Of a stretch of DNA of 64,000 nt, positions 7,544 through 15,703 are shown one piece after another. A model generated the notes under the pieces. The model did no database searches. It was not told the DNA's origin and saw only the letters and a list, made by a program, of their open reading frames with translations. Position numbers and translations under genes: made by a program. This stretch comes from an uncultured Acidobacteriia bacterium. GTDB taxonomy: Bacteria > Acidobacteriota > Terriglobia > Bryobacterales > Bryobacteraceae. Every line of letters begins with the position of its first letter. Positions within the stretch are counted from its first letter, which is position 1. The stretch spans positions 1 through 64,000 of the forward strand of contig CAIQWJ010000107.1 in the NCBI GenBank assembly GCA_903875575.1, given 5' to 3'.

Positions 7544-9073
7544 CTATAGCTTTTCGGCGATGGATTTTCCTTGCAGGAAGAGGGGCAGGTAGTCCGGGCC
7601 GCCGGCTTTGGAATCGGTGCCGGACATGTTGAAGCCTCCGAAGGGGTGTGCGCCTACCATCGCTCCGGTGCACTTCCGGTTCAGGTAGAGATTGCCGACG
7701 AAGAAATCTTCGCGGGCGCGGGCGAGGTGGTCAGGGTTGCGCGAGTAGATGGCTCCGGTGAGGCCGTAGACGGAGTCATTCACCATGGCGAGGGCTTGTT
7801 CGAAGTTGTCGGCACGGGAAACGGCGAGGACCGGTCCGAAAATCTCTTCCTGGAAGATTCTGGCGGTGGGGACGATGTCCGCGATGATGGTCGGCGGCAC
7901 GTAGTGACCTGTTGCGGGGATGTTGGTATCGCCGATCAGCACGCGGCCTTCGGTTTTGCCGATGGCGATGTAATCGAGGATTGTCTTCTTGGCGCCCGCT
8001 GAGATGACCGGTCCTGTCGAGAACGTTGGATCTTCCGGAGAACCCACGGTCACCCGTGCGGCACGGGCCTGGAGCTTGGCGAGGAACGCGTCGTAAACTT
8101 TCGCGTGAACGATGGCCCGCGAGCAGGCGGAACATTTCTGGCCGGAATAGCCGAACGCTGACGCCACGACGCCTTCCACGGCGGCATCGAGATCGCAATC
8201 TTCATCGACCAGGATGGCGTCTTTGCCGCCCATTTCGGCTATGACGCGGCGGATCCAGATCTGGCCGTTGCGCGGATTGGCGGCGAGTTCGTTGATGCGC
8301 AGACCGACGTCACGGGAGCCGGTGAAGGAGATGAAACGGGTCTTCGGGTGCTGGACGAGAATGTCGCCAATGGCTGCGCCGCTGCCGGGCAGGAACGTGA
8401 ATGATTCGGGCGGGAAGCCGGCTTCGAGCAGCGTTTGGGCGAGGATCGCGCCGACGGTGGGAGTCTCGCTGGACGGCTTGATCACCACCGTGTTGCCGGT
8501 GACGAGAGCAGCCACCGTCATGCCGGCCAGGATGGCGAGGGGGAAATTCCACGGCGGAATCACCACGCCGACACCGAGCGGCAGGTAGCGAAGTTCGCCG
8601 CGCTCGCCCGGGAGCTGGATGACGGGGTGGGGTCCGGCGAGACGCGCCATTTCGCGGGCGTAGTATTCGCAGAAGTCGATGGCTTCGGCGGTTTCGGCTT
8701 CGGCTTCGGGCCAGGTCTTGCCGGCTTCGAGGACCAGCCAGGCGTTGAAATCGAGCTTGCGTTCGCGGATGAGCGCGGCGGTTTTCAGCGCCATGCCGAT
8801 GCGGGCTTCGGCGGGGGTGCGGCTGTACGCGGGAAAAGCGGCGAAGGCGTTTTCCACGGCGCGATTGGCCATTTCGGGAGAGGCCTTCGAGTGGATGCCG
8901 ATGACTTCGGCAGGGTTCGCCGGGTTGGTGGAAATCAGCTTGTCGCTGGTGGTGAGCGAGTATTCGCGCCCCAATTGCGCGCGGACGCGAGCCAGCGCGG
9001 CTTCCATGGCGGCGCGGTTGGCCGGAACGGTGAAATCGGTGTAAGGTTCGTTTTGGTAGGCCGGGATGTTCAC
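7544..9073 (-). CDS. pruA: L-glutamate gamma-semialdehyde (1-pyrroline-5-carboxylate) dehydrogenase
   Basis: 509 residues from the GTG at 9071-9073 (VNIPAYQNEPYTDF). It is an aldehyde dehydrogenase of the P5CDH type: PPWNFPLAI, NTVVIKPSSETP and FTGSRDVG for NAD binding, the general base Glu in VIAEMGGKDAILV, and the catalytic Cys in GYSGQKCSACSR. The C-terminal ending GPDYLPLFLQGKSIAEK is typical of the family. It oxidises glutamate semialdehyde to glutamate in proline and ornithine breakdown. No proline dehydrogenase is in the window. The gene follows the lipoprotein gene at 9081-9503 by 7 bases on the same strand. Confidence 0.93.
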   Translation of the reverse strand: MNIPAYQNEPYTDFTVPANRAAMEAALARVRAQLGREYSLTTSDKLISTNPANPAEVIGIHSKASPEMANRAVENAFAAFPAYSRTPAEARIGMALKTAALIRERKLDFNAWLVLEAGKTWPEAEAETAEAIDFCEYYAREMARLAGPHPVIQLPGERGELRYLPLGVGVVIPPWNFPLAILAGMTVAALVTGNTVVIKPSSETPTVGAILAQTLLEAGFPPESFTFLPGSGAAIGDILVQHPKTRFISFTGSRDVGLRINELAANPRNGQIWIRRVIAEMGGKDAILVDEDCDLDAAVEGVVASAFGYSGQKCSACSRAIVHAKVYDAFLAKLQARAARVTVGSPEDPTFSTGPVISAGAKKTILDYIAIGKTEGRVLIGDTNIPATGHYVPPTIIADIVPTARIFQEEIFGPVLAVSRADNFEQALAMVNDSVYGLTGAIYSRNPDHLARAREDFFVGNLYLNRKCTGAMVGAHPFGGFNMSGTDSKAGGPDYLPLFLQGKSIAEKL

Positions 9074-9080
9074 ACTTCGA

Positions 9081-9503
9081 TCATCCCACCGGAAGGCTGC
9101 GCTGGATAGCCCCCACCAGCGCCGTGATGTCCGCGCGGGACGCGGTGGTCCACTGGACGACGACCAGGTAGCTGCCCTTCTGGAACTTGACTTCGGTGGC
9201 GGTGGAGGGCATGCGCTGGGCGGCATCGAAGGCACCTGTGGAGGCGGGGTAGGCGCAGACCCAGACGTTGGCCGTGCTTTCGCCCGCGTAGTTCGCAAGC
9301 CAGCAGGCGGGAGGTGTGCCGGACTGTGGCAATCGCGCGGGTGGCTGGGATGTCTCCAGCTTCGTCAGCTTCCAGCCGGGGGAAACGGACGCGGGCAAAT
9401 CGGGCTTCGCGGCCGCGCCGGGGCTGCAACCGGCGGTGCCAATGGCCAGCAGCGCGGTAGCGAATAGTAGACTGAAAGTTCCTCTTCTCCTGCTCACGTT
9501 CAA
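9081..9503 (-). CDS. Predicted lipoprotein of unknown function
   Basis: 140 residues with a lipoprotein signal (LLFATALLAIGTAGC). The mature part contains YAGESTANVWVCAYPAST and ends SRADITALVGAIQRSLP. I do not recognise the family; proteins with this layout are common in acidobacteria. Its start lies only 19 bases from the divergent microgene at 9523. Confidence 0.65.
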   Translation of the reverse strand: MNVSRRRGTFSLLFATALLAIGTAGCSPGAAAKPDLPASVSPGWKLTKLETSQPPARLPQSGTPPACWLANYAGESTANVWVCAYPASTGAFDAAQRMPSTATEVKFQKGSYLVVVQWTTASRADITALVGAIQRSLPVG

Positions 9504-9522
9504 CAGCGTAGCAACTTATCGA

Positions 9523-9663
9523 ATGGCAAAATACAAAGCGGTCAAGAAAAAACAGGATCTGCCTCCGCAGATGCGGCCAGGGTTGCCCTGCCTTGTGATT
9601 GTAGTAGGGGTGATGATTCTTATTGTTGTAGTGATGTACTTTGCGATGAAAAATGCGGGTTGA
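9523..9663 (+). CDS. 46-residue single-pass membrane microprotein
   Basis: MAKYKAVKKKQDLPPQMRPG is followed by a hydrophobic helix (CLVIVVGVMILIVVVMYFAM) and a short tail. The charged N-terminus should face the cytoplasm. It overlaps the start of rph by 11 bases, which suggests translational coupling. Function unknown; the Pro-Gly before the helix and the compact design argue that it is a real gene. Confidence 0.6.
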   Translation: MAKYKAVKKKQDLPPQMRPGLPCLVIVVGVMILIVVVMYFAMKNAG

Positions 9664-10372
9664 TTCCAGATTAGTGAACGAACTTCGTGCCGTCACGATT
9701 GTTCCAGGCTACCTCAAGACGGCGGAAGGCTCGGCACTGATTGCCGTGGGCAATACTCAGGTGCTGTGTGCGGCCAGTGTGGAGAACTCTGTTCCCGCAT
9801 TTCTGCGCAATACCGGAAAGGGCTGGGTGACGGCGGAATACGCCATGTTGCCCCGGGCAACGGGCACGCGTACGCCGCGTGAAGTCACGAAGGGCAGGCC
9901 GAGCGGTCGCACGCATGAGATCCAGCGGCTGATTGGGCGTTCACTGCGCTCCGTGATTGATCTCCAGTCGCTGGGCGAACGCTCCATCTTTATCGATTGC
10001 GACGTGCTGCAGGCCGATGGCGGGACGCGCGTGGCGTCGATCACGGGCGCTTATGTGGCGCTGGCGCTGGCGATTAAGCAGATGGTGGGTTATAAGATGC
10101 TGCAGCGGTCGCCGCTGACGGGCATGGTGGCGGCGATCAGCGTGGGGATTCTGCGCGGCGAGGCGATCCTGGATCTGAATTACGAAGAAGACTCGCGCGC
10201 GGAAGTGGATGCCAACGTGGTGATGACGGATGGCGGTCGCTATGTGGAGTTTCAGGCCACAGCGGAGAACAAGAGCTTCGACAACGGGCAGATGGACGAG
10301 ATGCGCGAACTGGCGCGGGGCGGCATCGTGAAGCTGATTGAGGCGCAGCGGGCTGTCATCGACGCGGCATGA
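9653..10372 (+). CDS. rph: Ribonuclease PH
   Basis: 239 residues beginning MRVDSRLVNELRAVTIVPGY, matching the conserved RNase PH start, with the core GWVTAEYAMLPRATGTRTPR and CDVLQADGGTRVASITGAYV. It is a phosphorolytic 3'-exoribonuclease that trims tRNA 3' ends, acting as a hexamer in the cytoplasm. It overlaps rdgB by 4 bases (ATGA), the common rph-rdgB pairing. Confidence 0.97.
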   Translation: MRVDSRLVNELRAVTIVPGYLKTAEGSALIAVGNTQVLCAASVENSVPAFLRNTGKGWVTAEYAMLPRATGTRTPREVTKGRPSGRTHEIQRLIGRSLRSVIDLQSLGERSIFIDCDVLQADGGTRVASITGAYVALALAIKQMVGYKMLQRSPLTGMVAAISVGILRGEAILDLNYEEDSRAEVDANVVMTDGGRYVEFQATAENKSFDNGQMDEMRELARGGIVKLIEAQRAVIDAA

Positions 10373-10956
10373 AGATCTGGTGCGCAACGGGAAATCCGGG
10401 AAAGCTGCGGGAGTTCCGGTTGGCTGGGGAACTGCTGGATGTGGATGTGGAGCCGCTGCCGGATTTGAAGTCCATTGAGGCGCCGGAAGAGACCGGGGCG
10501 ACGTTCGAAGAGAACGCCTGTCTGAAGGCGGCTTATTACAGTCGTTTCGCGCCGGGGTTGCTGTTTGCGGACGATTCCGGGCTGGAAGTGGATGCGCTGG
10601 GGGGCGAGCCGGGCGTGCGTTCAGCGCGATATGCGGGGGAGCATGCCACGGACGAAGAGAACAATCGTCTGGTGGTGTCGCGGTTGGGAGAGAATTCTGA
10701 CCGGACTTCGCGGTTCGTCTGCGTGATTGCGCTGGCGAAGGGCGGGGAAGTGGTGAAGACTTTTCGCGGCGCGGTGGAAGGTCAGTTGCTTCGCGAGGCC
10801 GCTGGGCCTGCCGGGTTTGGGTATGATCCGCTGTTTTATTACCCGCCGTTTGGGTGCTCGTTTGGGGAAGTGGATGGCGCGCGGAAGTTTGGCGTGAGTC
10901 ATCGGGGGAATGCGGTAAGGGCGATGCTGGAGTGGCTGAGCCTGAATCCGCGGTGA
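10369..10956 (+). CDS. rdgB: XTP/dITP diphosphatase (non-canonical purine NTP pyrophosphatase)
   Basis: 195 residues. It has the Ham1/RdgB features CATGNPGKLREF, FADDSGLEVDAL, GEPGVRSARYAGE, GFGYDPLFYYP and SHRGNAVRAM. It hydrolyses ITP/dITP and XTP to monophosphates and so keeps deaminated purines out of nucleic acids. Its start overlaps the rph stop, so the two are translated from one message. Confidence 0.97.
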   Translation: MKIWCATGNPGKLREFRLAGELLDVDVEPLPDLKSIEAPEETGATFEENACLKAAYYSRFAPGLLFADDSGLEVDALGGEPGVRSARYAGEHATDEENNRLVVSRLGENSDRTSRFVCVIALAKGGEVVKTFRGAVEGQLLREAAGPAGFGYDPLFYYPPFGCSFGEVDGARKFGVSHRGNAVRAMLEWLSLNPR

Positions 10957-10984
10957 GGCGCGCGGGATTCCGAATGCGCCAGGT

Positions 10985-11026
10985 CCGGGCGGAAGCCCGG
11001 ACGCAGGGCCGAAGCCCTGACCCTAC
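10985..11026. repeat. REP-like double hairpin, copy 1
   Basis: Two adjacent hairpins, CCGGGCGGAAGCCCGG (10985-11000) and CAGGGCCGAAGCCCTG (11004-11019), followed by ACCCTAC. The same block recurs at 15434-15475, and a contracted form occurs at 20045-20072, always in intergenic DNA. Confidence 0.8.
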
Positions 11027-11029
11027 GCG

Positions 11030-11105
11030 GCTTTCGCTGGGATATTTCTGTGCGCAGCTATCACTGGGATATTCTTGCGCGCAGCTTTCGCTGCGCTATC
11101 TTTGA
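11030..11105. repeat. 27-bp imperfect tandem repeat (about 2.8 units)
   Basis: Units begin at 11030, 11057 and 11084 with GCTTTCGCTGGGATATT, GCTATCACTGGGATATT and GCTTTCGCTGCGCTATC; the first two are 27 bases each and the third is partial. They directly follow the REP-like hairpin and abut the purine permease gene. Confidence 0.75.
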
Positions 11106-11117
11106 CAGATACGTTTT

Positions 11118-12431
11118 ATGCGGCGGCTGATTGCCAGTGCCGAAGGTTACTTCGAGTTCGCTTCACTCGGTACGACGTGGCGGACCGAAATACTCGCGGG
11201 CATCACGACGTTCATGACGATGGCTTACATCATCTTTGTGAATCCGTCGATCCTGCACGATGCGGGCATGCCCATCGCCGGCGTTACCGCCGCTACCTGC
11301 CTTGCCGCCGCCATCGGTAGTCTGCTGATGGGCGGTTTCGCGCGCTATCCTATCGCGCTCGCGCCCGGCATGGGGCTCAACGCTTATTTCACTTACTCCG
11401 TGGTGAAAGGCATGCATGTGGATTGGCATGTCGCGCTGGGCGCGGTGTTCATTTCGGGCGTGGCGTTTCTGGTGCTGACGGCGCTTGGCATTCGTCAGAT
11501 GATTGTGAATGCGATCCCGGCGGAGTTGTATTCGGCGGTGGCTGCCGGCGTGGGGCTGTTCATCGCGTTTATTGGTTTACGGAATTGCGGGTTGGTGGTG
11601 GCCGATCCTGCGACGACTGTGACGCTGGGGAATCTGCGCGCGCCGGAGACGCTGCTCGCTCTGTTCGGGCTGATGGTGACCGGGGCGCTGCTGTGTGCGG
11701 GCGTTCGTGCGGCGATTCTGATTGGCGTGCTGGCGACGTGGGGGCTGGCTGTGGTCACCGGCACCATTCACTGGCATCCTGAGCCTTACAGCGTCAGTAG
11801 CATCACCTCTACGGCCTTACAACTGGACATTCGTGGTGCGATGGGGCGGGGCATTCTGGAAATTGTCTTTGTGTTCCTGTTTGTGGATTTGTTCGATAAC
11901 GTTGGGACGCTGGTCGCCGTGGGGAAGAAGGCGAAGCTGTTTGACGAGGCGAATCAGATCCCGCGAGTGAACCGGATTCTTTACAGTGATGCGATTGCGA
12001 CGATTACGGGGTCGTTGTCCGGGACCTCGACGGTGGTGAGCTACATCGAGAGTTCGGCGGGCGTGGCTGCGGGTGGGCGTTCGGGCGTGACGGCGATTGT
12101 GACGGGGTTGCTGTTTTTCGTCGCGCTGTTTGTGGCACCGCTGGCGGGGGCGATTCCGGAATCGGCGACGGCACCGGCGCTGATCATTGTGGGCAGCATG
12201 ATGATGACCACGGCGGCGGAGATTGAATGGCTGAATCCGGAAGTCGCGATTCCGGCGTTTCTGACCATGATTGCGATTCCGCTGACGTTCAGCATTGCGA
12301 ATGGGCTGGCGTTTGGGTTTATCGCGTATACGTGGCTGAAGGTGCTGCGGGGGCGGTTCCGGGAAGTGAACTGGACGGTTTACGGGCTGACGGCGCTGTT
12401 CATGATTCGGTTCTGGTATTTGGGGAAGTGA
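11118..12431 (+). CDS. Purine (adenine/guanine/hypoxanthine) permease, AzgA-type NCS2 family
   Basis: 437 residues with about 12 hydrophobic segments. The N-terminal block TEILAGITTFMTMAYIIFVN, the motif APGMGLNAYFTYSV, and FVDLFDNVGTLVAVG followed later by SGTSTVVSYIESSAGVAAGG are the conserved signatures of AzgA-like transporters. They import purine bases by proton symport across the inner membrane. Repeats fill the intergenic space upstream. Confidence 0.93.
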   Translation: MRRLIASAEGYFEFASLGTTWRTEILAGITTFMTMAYIIFVNPSILHDAGMPIAGVTAATCLAAAIGSLLMGGFARYPIALAPGMGLNAYFTYSVVKGMHVDWHVALGAVFISGVAFLVLTALGIRQMIVNAIPAELYSAVAAGVGLFIAFIGLRNCGLVVADPATTVTLGNLRAPETLLALFGLMVTGALLCAGVRAAILIGVLATWGLAVVTGTIHWHPEPYSVSSITSTALQLDIRGAMGRGILEIVFVFLFVDLFDNVGTLVAVGKKAKLFDEANQIPRVNRILYSDAIATITGSLSGTSTVVSYIESSAGVAAGGRSGVTAIVTGLLFFVALFVAPLAGAIPESATAPALIIVGSMMMTTAAEIEWLNPEVAIPAFLTMIAIPLTFSIANGLAFGFIAYTWLKVLRGRFREVNWTVYGLTALFMIRFWYLGK

Positions 12432-12460
12432 AGTGTTAGCTAATGTTGTAGACTGGCATC

Positions 12461-12613
12461 GTGGCTGCCGAGAAACCGGACAAAATGACTGAGGTGGGTT
12501 CAGCGCAAAAGCCGGTGCTGCCGTGGGGCGTGCTGAAGGGCATGATCCTCGATGGGTTTGACGAACCGCTGGAAGTCATGAAGGATTATGTTGGGTGCGG
12601 GTGGGGTGGCTAA
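12461..12613 (+). pseudogene. Partial duplicate of the Phd-type antitoxin C-terminus
   Basis: A 50-codon GTG frame ends with LPWGVLKGMILDGFDEPLEV and MKDYV, nearly the same as the end of the intact antitoxin that follows (LPWGALKGKIKILDGFDEPL). The leader (TAGCTAATGTTGTAG) also resembles the leader of that gene. It lacks the Phd N-terminal DNA-binding part, so it looks like a tandem duplication with an internal deletion. It might still make a peptide able to bind the toxin. Confidence 0.6.
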
Positions 12614-12635
12614 GCTAATGTGGTAAGCTAAGGTT

Positions 12636-12875
12636 ATGGCGTCACCTGCTGTTGGATTGGTAAATATGCACAAAGCGAAGTCCACGCTTTCGCAATTGGT
12701 CAAAATGGCCGAGGCTGGCGAGGATATCCTGATCGCGCGCAATGGCAAGGCAGTGGTGCGTCTCACTGCCATTGAGACGCCGAAACCGGCGTTGCCGTGG
12801 GGCGCGTTGAAAGGCAAGATCAAGATTCTCGACGGCTTCGACGAGCCGCTGGAAGTCATGAAGGATTACCTCTGA
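12636..12875 (+). CDS. Phd/YefM-type antitoxin
   Basis: 79 residues. VNMHKAKSTLSQLVKMAEAG and EDILIARNGKAVVRL are the Phd/YefM fold and its DNA-binding start; the C-terminal GFDEPLEVMKDYL tail is the toxin-wrapping segment of antitoxins paired with VapC. It would repress its own operon and block the PIN nuclease that follows. Its stop overlaps the likely start of that toxin. Confidence 0.9.
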   Translation: MASPAVGLVNMHKAKSTLSQLVKMAEAGEDILIARNGKAVVRLTAIETPKPALPWGALKGKIKILDGFDEPLEVMKDYL

Positions 12876-13276
12876 CCACCGACGGAGTTCTTCTCGACAC
12901 GCATATCGTCCTGTGGATTCTGGCAGGAGACGATAAGAAGATTTCCAAGCGGGCATCCAAAGCGTTAGCTACGCCGGGTGCCCGTTTTTTCGTCAGCGTG
13001 GTCAGTATCTGGGAGATCCTGCTCAAGCGGCACGCGGGTAAACTCTGGGCCAGCGAAAGTCCCGAGGCAATTGTGAACCTGATTCGGTCGCAGGCGGGAT
13101 GGAAGATACTATCGCTGGAGGCGGAGCATCTACTGGCGCTGGCGGGCATTGCGGCGTTTACTGACCACGCCGATCCGTTTGACCGGCTGCTGATCGCGCA
13201 GGCCAGCAGCGAGAAGCTGAGCATCGTTAGTGCGGATGCTCAGTTCTCGCGCTACGGCGTGAAGGTTACCTGGTAG
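12872..13276 (+). CDS. VapC-type PIN-domain ribonuclease toxin
   Basis: 134 residues. PIN features are GVLLDTHIVLWILAGD, SVVSIWEILLKRHAGKL and DHADPFDRLLIAQA, supplying the acidic Mg-binding residues. No ATG, GTG or TTG lies between the antitoxin stop and the first PIN strand. The best start is the CTG at 12872-12874, which overlaps the antitoxin TGA (CTGA) and would be translationally coupled. This start is an inference. Confidence 0.85.
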   Translation: MTTDGVLLDTHIVLWILAGDDKKISKRASKALATPGARFFVSVVSIWEILLKRHAGKLWASESPEAIVNLIRSQAGWKILSLEAEHLLALAGIAAFTDHADPFDRLLIAQASSEKLSIVSADAQFSRYGVKVTW

Positions 13277-13279
13277 ATC

Positions 13280-15046
13280 CTACTTTGCTCCACCCACAAA
13301 ATCTTCCATCACCGCTTTCCGCAGCAGACTGGGCGGCAGCAGCCCTTGCGAAAGGATGAAATCGTGGAAGCGACCCACGTCGAACTTCGCCCCCATCGTC
13401 TTCTCGGCCGCCTGACGAATTTCCAGCAGTCGCGTGAAGCCATCGTAATAGGAAACCGCCTGCCCTGGGCTGCGGAAGGTGAACCGGTCCACTTCCTCCG
13501 TGGCGAAAGCCTTTGAACACACGACGTCGTCCTGGAGCACGCGCATGGCTTCCGCCGGCGTCACCTTTCCATCCTGTAATTCGGGATCGAGGAACGCGCG
13601 CGCCGCTCGCAGCAGGCGCAATTGCAGCGAGATCAGCTTGCCTTCGTCCGGCATGTACGGCAGCATGAACCATTCCGAGTACAGGCCCCAGCCTTCCGCG
13701 TTGGTGCTGTTGAAGGCATAAAGGGCGCGCGCCTGGGAGACGCCGTTTTCCACCATGCCATCGAACTGGAGTTGGTGACCGGGGCGGGCTTCGTGAGCGA
13801 CCAGCGTCCATGAGGCGGCGGCGAACGTGAAATCGTCGTATTTGAGCGCTTCACCACCCGAACCGGAGGTGCCCATGGGGAGCACGAACTGGCCGCGCTC
13901 GCCGTTGTTATGCAGCAGCGGCGGCGCGATCATGTGTGGGGCCGGTTGCCGCGCCGTTTCGGCTTCGGAAGCGAGTCGAATGATGGCGGGTCGCGTGGGC
14001 AGCGTCAAGAGTTTGTTCGTGAGGACGATGTTCTCGATTTCGGCGAGGCGCTTCTGGTAGTGCGGCAGGATGTCCTCGCCGTTGAGTTGTTCCTTCTTGA
14101 GTTCGCGGATCACGTCGCGGTAGTCGGACGAAGGCAGCTTGCGGGCGGCGGCGATGCGCGCGGCGACGGGCTTCATTTCCGCCTGAATCTCCAGGAAGCC
14201 CGCGTGCGCCACCTTCTTCAGTTCCTCCGGCGTGTAATCGACACCGGCGAACTCCAGGTGCATTTTGTAAATCTCCGGCGGCAGACGGAAATCGGTACGG
14301 GCTTTGGGCAGAACTTCTTTGCGCACGAACGCGTCGTATTCGGTCAACTGGGCCTTCAGCTTCGCGAAGGCTTCCTGGTAGCCCTTCTGGTTGTATTTTT
14401 CGAGCAGCAGGCCGATGCCCGTGACGTAAGTGTTGGTATCGCGGAGATCCTTTTCCACTTCTTCCTTTGCGGGGCCCAGCAGGCCGGGCGTGGCGAGGCG
14501 TTCGCGGAAGCGTGCTTCGGCCATGGTGGTCATGGCGGTGAAGCCTTTCTGGAGGCCGGTGTATTCTTTGAGGCGCGTCAGGGCGGCGGGACGGCGAGCG
14601 TCGGCAACCTGATCGTCGAGGAGGCCCATCATGCCGGAGTAGATGGTCTGGCCAACGTTGTAGTAAGGGAGGAAGGTCTTGTAGACGGCATCGTTGTTGC
14701 GGATGTCGCGTTCAGCCGACTGGATCAGGATCTCCAGGTCCTGGCGGACGAGGGGATCTTTCTCGGCGGCAAGTTTCGCGCGCAATTGATCGGCGGCTTT
14801 GACGAGATCGGCACGGACTTTTTCGTGGCGGTCGGCGGAGAGGACCGTGATGCGGTCGTCAATGCCTGGCACGCCGGAGCGGGCAGCATCTTCGGGGGAA
14901 TATTTCGTGTCGAGATCGACGAGGATTTTGGTGTTTTGATTGCTGCGGACCACCCATTCGGGTTGGGCTTTCGCGGGCGGGGAGGCGGGTGTCTGGGAAA
15001 AGGCCGCGCAGGGGATCAGGAGGGCAAGAATCAGAGCTGGACGCAC
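13280..15046 (-). CDS. Exported DUF885 family protein (metallopeptidase-like)
   Basis: About 588 residues from a GTG start that places the signal peptide (LILALLIPCAAFSQ) at the N-terminus; an ATG at 15091 would add 15 residues. The sequence LVAHEARPGHQLQFDGM carries the HExxxGH motif conserved in DUF885 proteins, which are thought to be zinc peptidases. EGWGLYSEWFMLPYMPDE and GQAVSYYDGFTRLLEIR are other family hallmarks. Substrate unknown; the protein should act outside the cytoplasm. Its stop lies 3 bases from the end of the VapC gene, so the two are convergent. Confidence 0.85.
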   Translation of the reverse strand: MRPALILALLIPCAAFSQTPASPPAKAQPEWVVRSNQNTKILVDLDTKYSPEDAARSGVPGIDDRITVLSADRHEKVRADLVKAADQLRAKLAAEKDPLVRQDLEILIQSAERDIRNNDAVYKTFLPYYNVGQTIYSGMMGLLDDQVADARRPAALTRLKEYTGLQKGFTAMTTMAEARFRERLATPGLLGPAKEEVEKDLRDTNTYVTGIGLLLEKYNQKGYQEAFAKLKAQLTEYDAFVRKEVLPKARTDFRLPPEIYKMHLEFAGVDYTPEELKKVAHAGFLEIQAEMKPVAARIAAARKLPSSDYRDVIRELKKEQLNGEDILPHYQKRLAEIENIVLTNKLLTLPTRPAIIRLASEAETARQPAPHMIAPPLLHNNGERGQFVLPMGTSGSGGEALKYDDFTFAAASWTLVAHEARPGHQLQFDGMVENGVSQARALYAFNSTNAEGWGLYSEWFMLPYMPDEGKLISLQLRLLRAARAFLDPELQDGKVTPAEAMRVLQDDVVCSKAFATEEVDRFTFRSPGQAVSYYDGFTRLLEIRQAAEKTMGAKFDVGRFHDFILSQGLLPPSLLRKAVMEDFVGGAK

Positions 15047-15124
15047 TATTTCAGGATACGTGAAGTTGTGCGTTGTCGGTGTGCGATCCATCCGGGGCGG
15101 CTTGCGCGATTCTAATGCTCCTGT

Positions 15125-15364
15125 TTACTCCGTGTCCGCGATTGTTCGCTTGCGGGCTGACCGAGCCACCAGGCGGGCGAAATCGCGCAGACCCGCGGCG
15201 TCATACTCTTCGAATTGGCCGGTTTCGAGGTCATGGAGACCCCGTTGGACACGGCGACGGATCGCGTCCCGTTGGGCCGAAGTCAGGTTGGCCTCAGAAT
15301 TAGCCAGCGAGCCGATCTTCGCGGAATTCAATTGCTCAGGTCCCATGGGTGAGTCTGATGCCAT
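15125..15364 (-). CDS. Small acidic/basic protein, possibly ParD-like antitoxin
   Basis: 79 residues. The central helix TSAQRDAIRRRVQRGLHDLE followed by TGQFEEYDAAGLRDFA resembles the C-terminal half of ParD-type antitoxins. No ParE-like toxin is adjacent, so it would be an orphan. An internal ATG (MGPEQLNSAK) is an alternative start. The assignment is tentative. Confidence 0.5.
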   Translation of the reverse strand: MASDSPMGPEQLNSAKIGSLANSEANLTSAQRDAIRRRVQRGLHDLETGQFEEYDAAGLRDFARLVARSARKRTIADTE

Positions 15365-15433
15365 TATTGCTCAACATTGTGGCATACGGAGCCTGGACAA
15401 CAAACTCTGATCGAGACTCTGTTCCCTCCAGGC

Positions 15434-15475
15434 CCGGGCGGAAGCCCGGTCGCAGGGCCGAAGCCCTGACCCTAC
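15434..15475. repeat. REP-like double hairpin, copy 2
   Basis: CCGGGCGGAAGCCCGG (15434-15449), then CAGGGCCGAAGCCCTG (15453-15468), then ACCCTAC, identical in the hairpins to the copy at 10985. It lies in the intergenic region ahead of the SRP RNA. Confidence 0.8.
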
Positions 15476-15578
15476 ATCTGGCCAAAGCAGCCAAACCCGT
15501 CGAATTCGACGGGTTTCAACATGGTCACGGTTGCGGCAACACGGCTTATTCCCCCTTGCGTGCTAACCTGAAAATCGT

Positions 15579-15681
15579 CAGGTTCCGGGCTCCGTGCAAT
15601 GGGCGGCTGCAAACCCCGCCAGGTTCGGAAGGAAGCAACGGTAGTGGCTTAACCCGTGTGCCGCGGATTACCCGGGGCCTG
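15579..15681 (+). ncRNA. ffs: Signal recognition particle RNA (small 4.5S type)
   Basis: The apical core CCAGGTTCGGAAGGAAGCAA with CGGTA is the universally conserved SRP helix 8 sequence that binds Ffh and FtsY. The ends pair over 11 positions (CAGGTTCCGGG with CCCGGGGCCTG, two G-U pairs), giving a single hairpin of about 103 nt without an Alu domain. It lies just upstream of dnaX, an arrangement seen in many bacteria; ftsY is at 50563. Confidence 0.93.
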
Positions 15682-15703
15682 GCATAATTTCTCCGGTCCT
15701 CCC

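Noticed and set aside
13910-15115. 401-codon plus-strand frame opposite the DUF885 gene
   Set aside because: No family features; it mirrors the codon bias of the real gene, which has a signal peptide and the HEARPGH motif.
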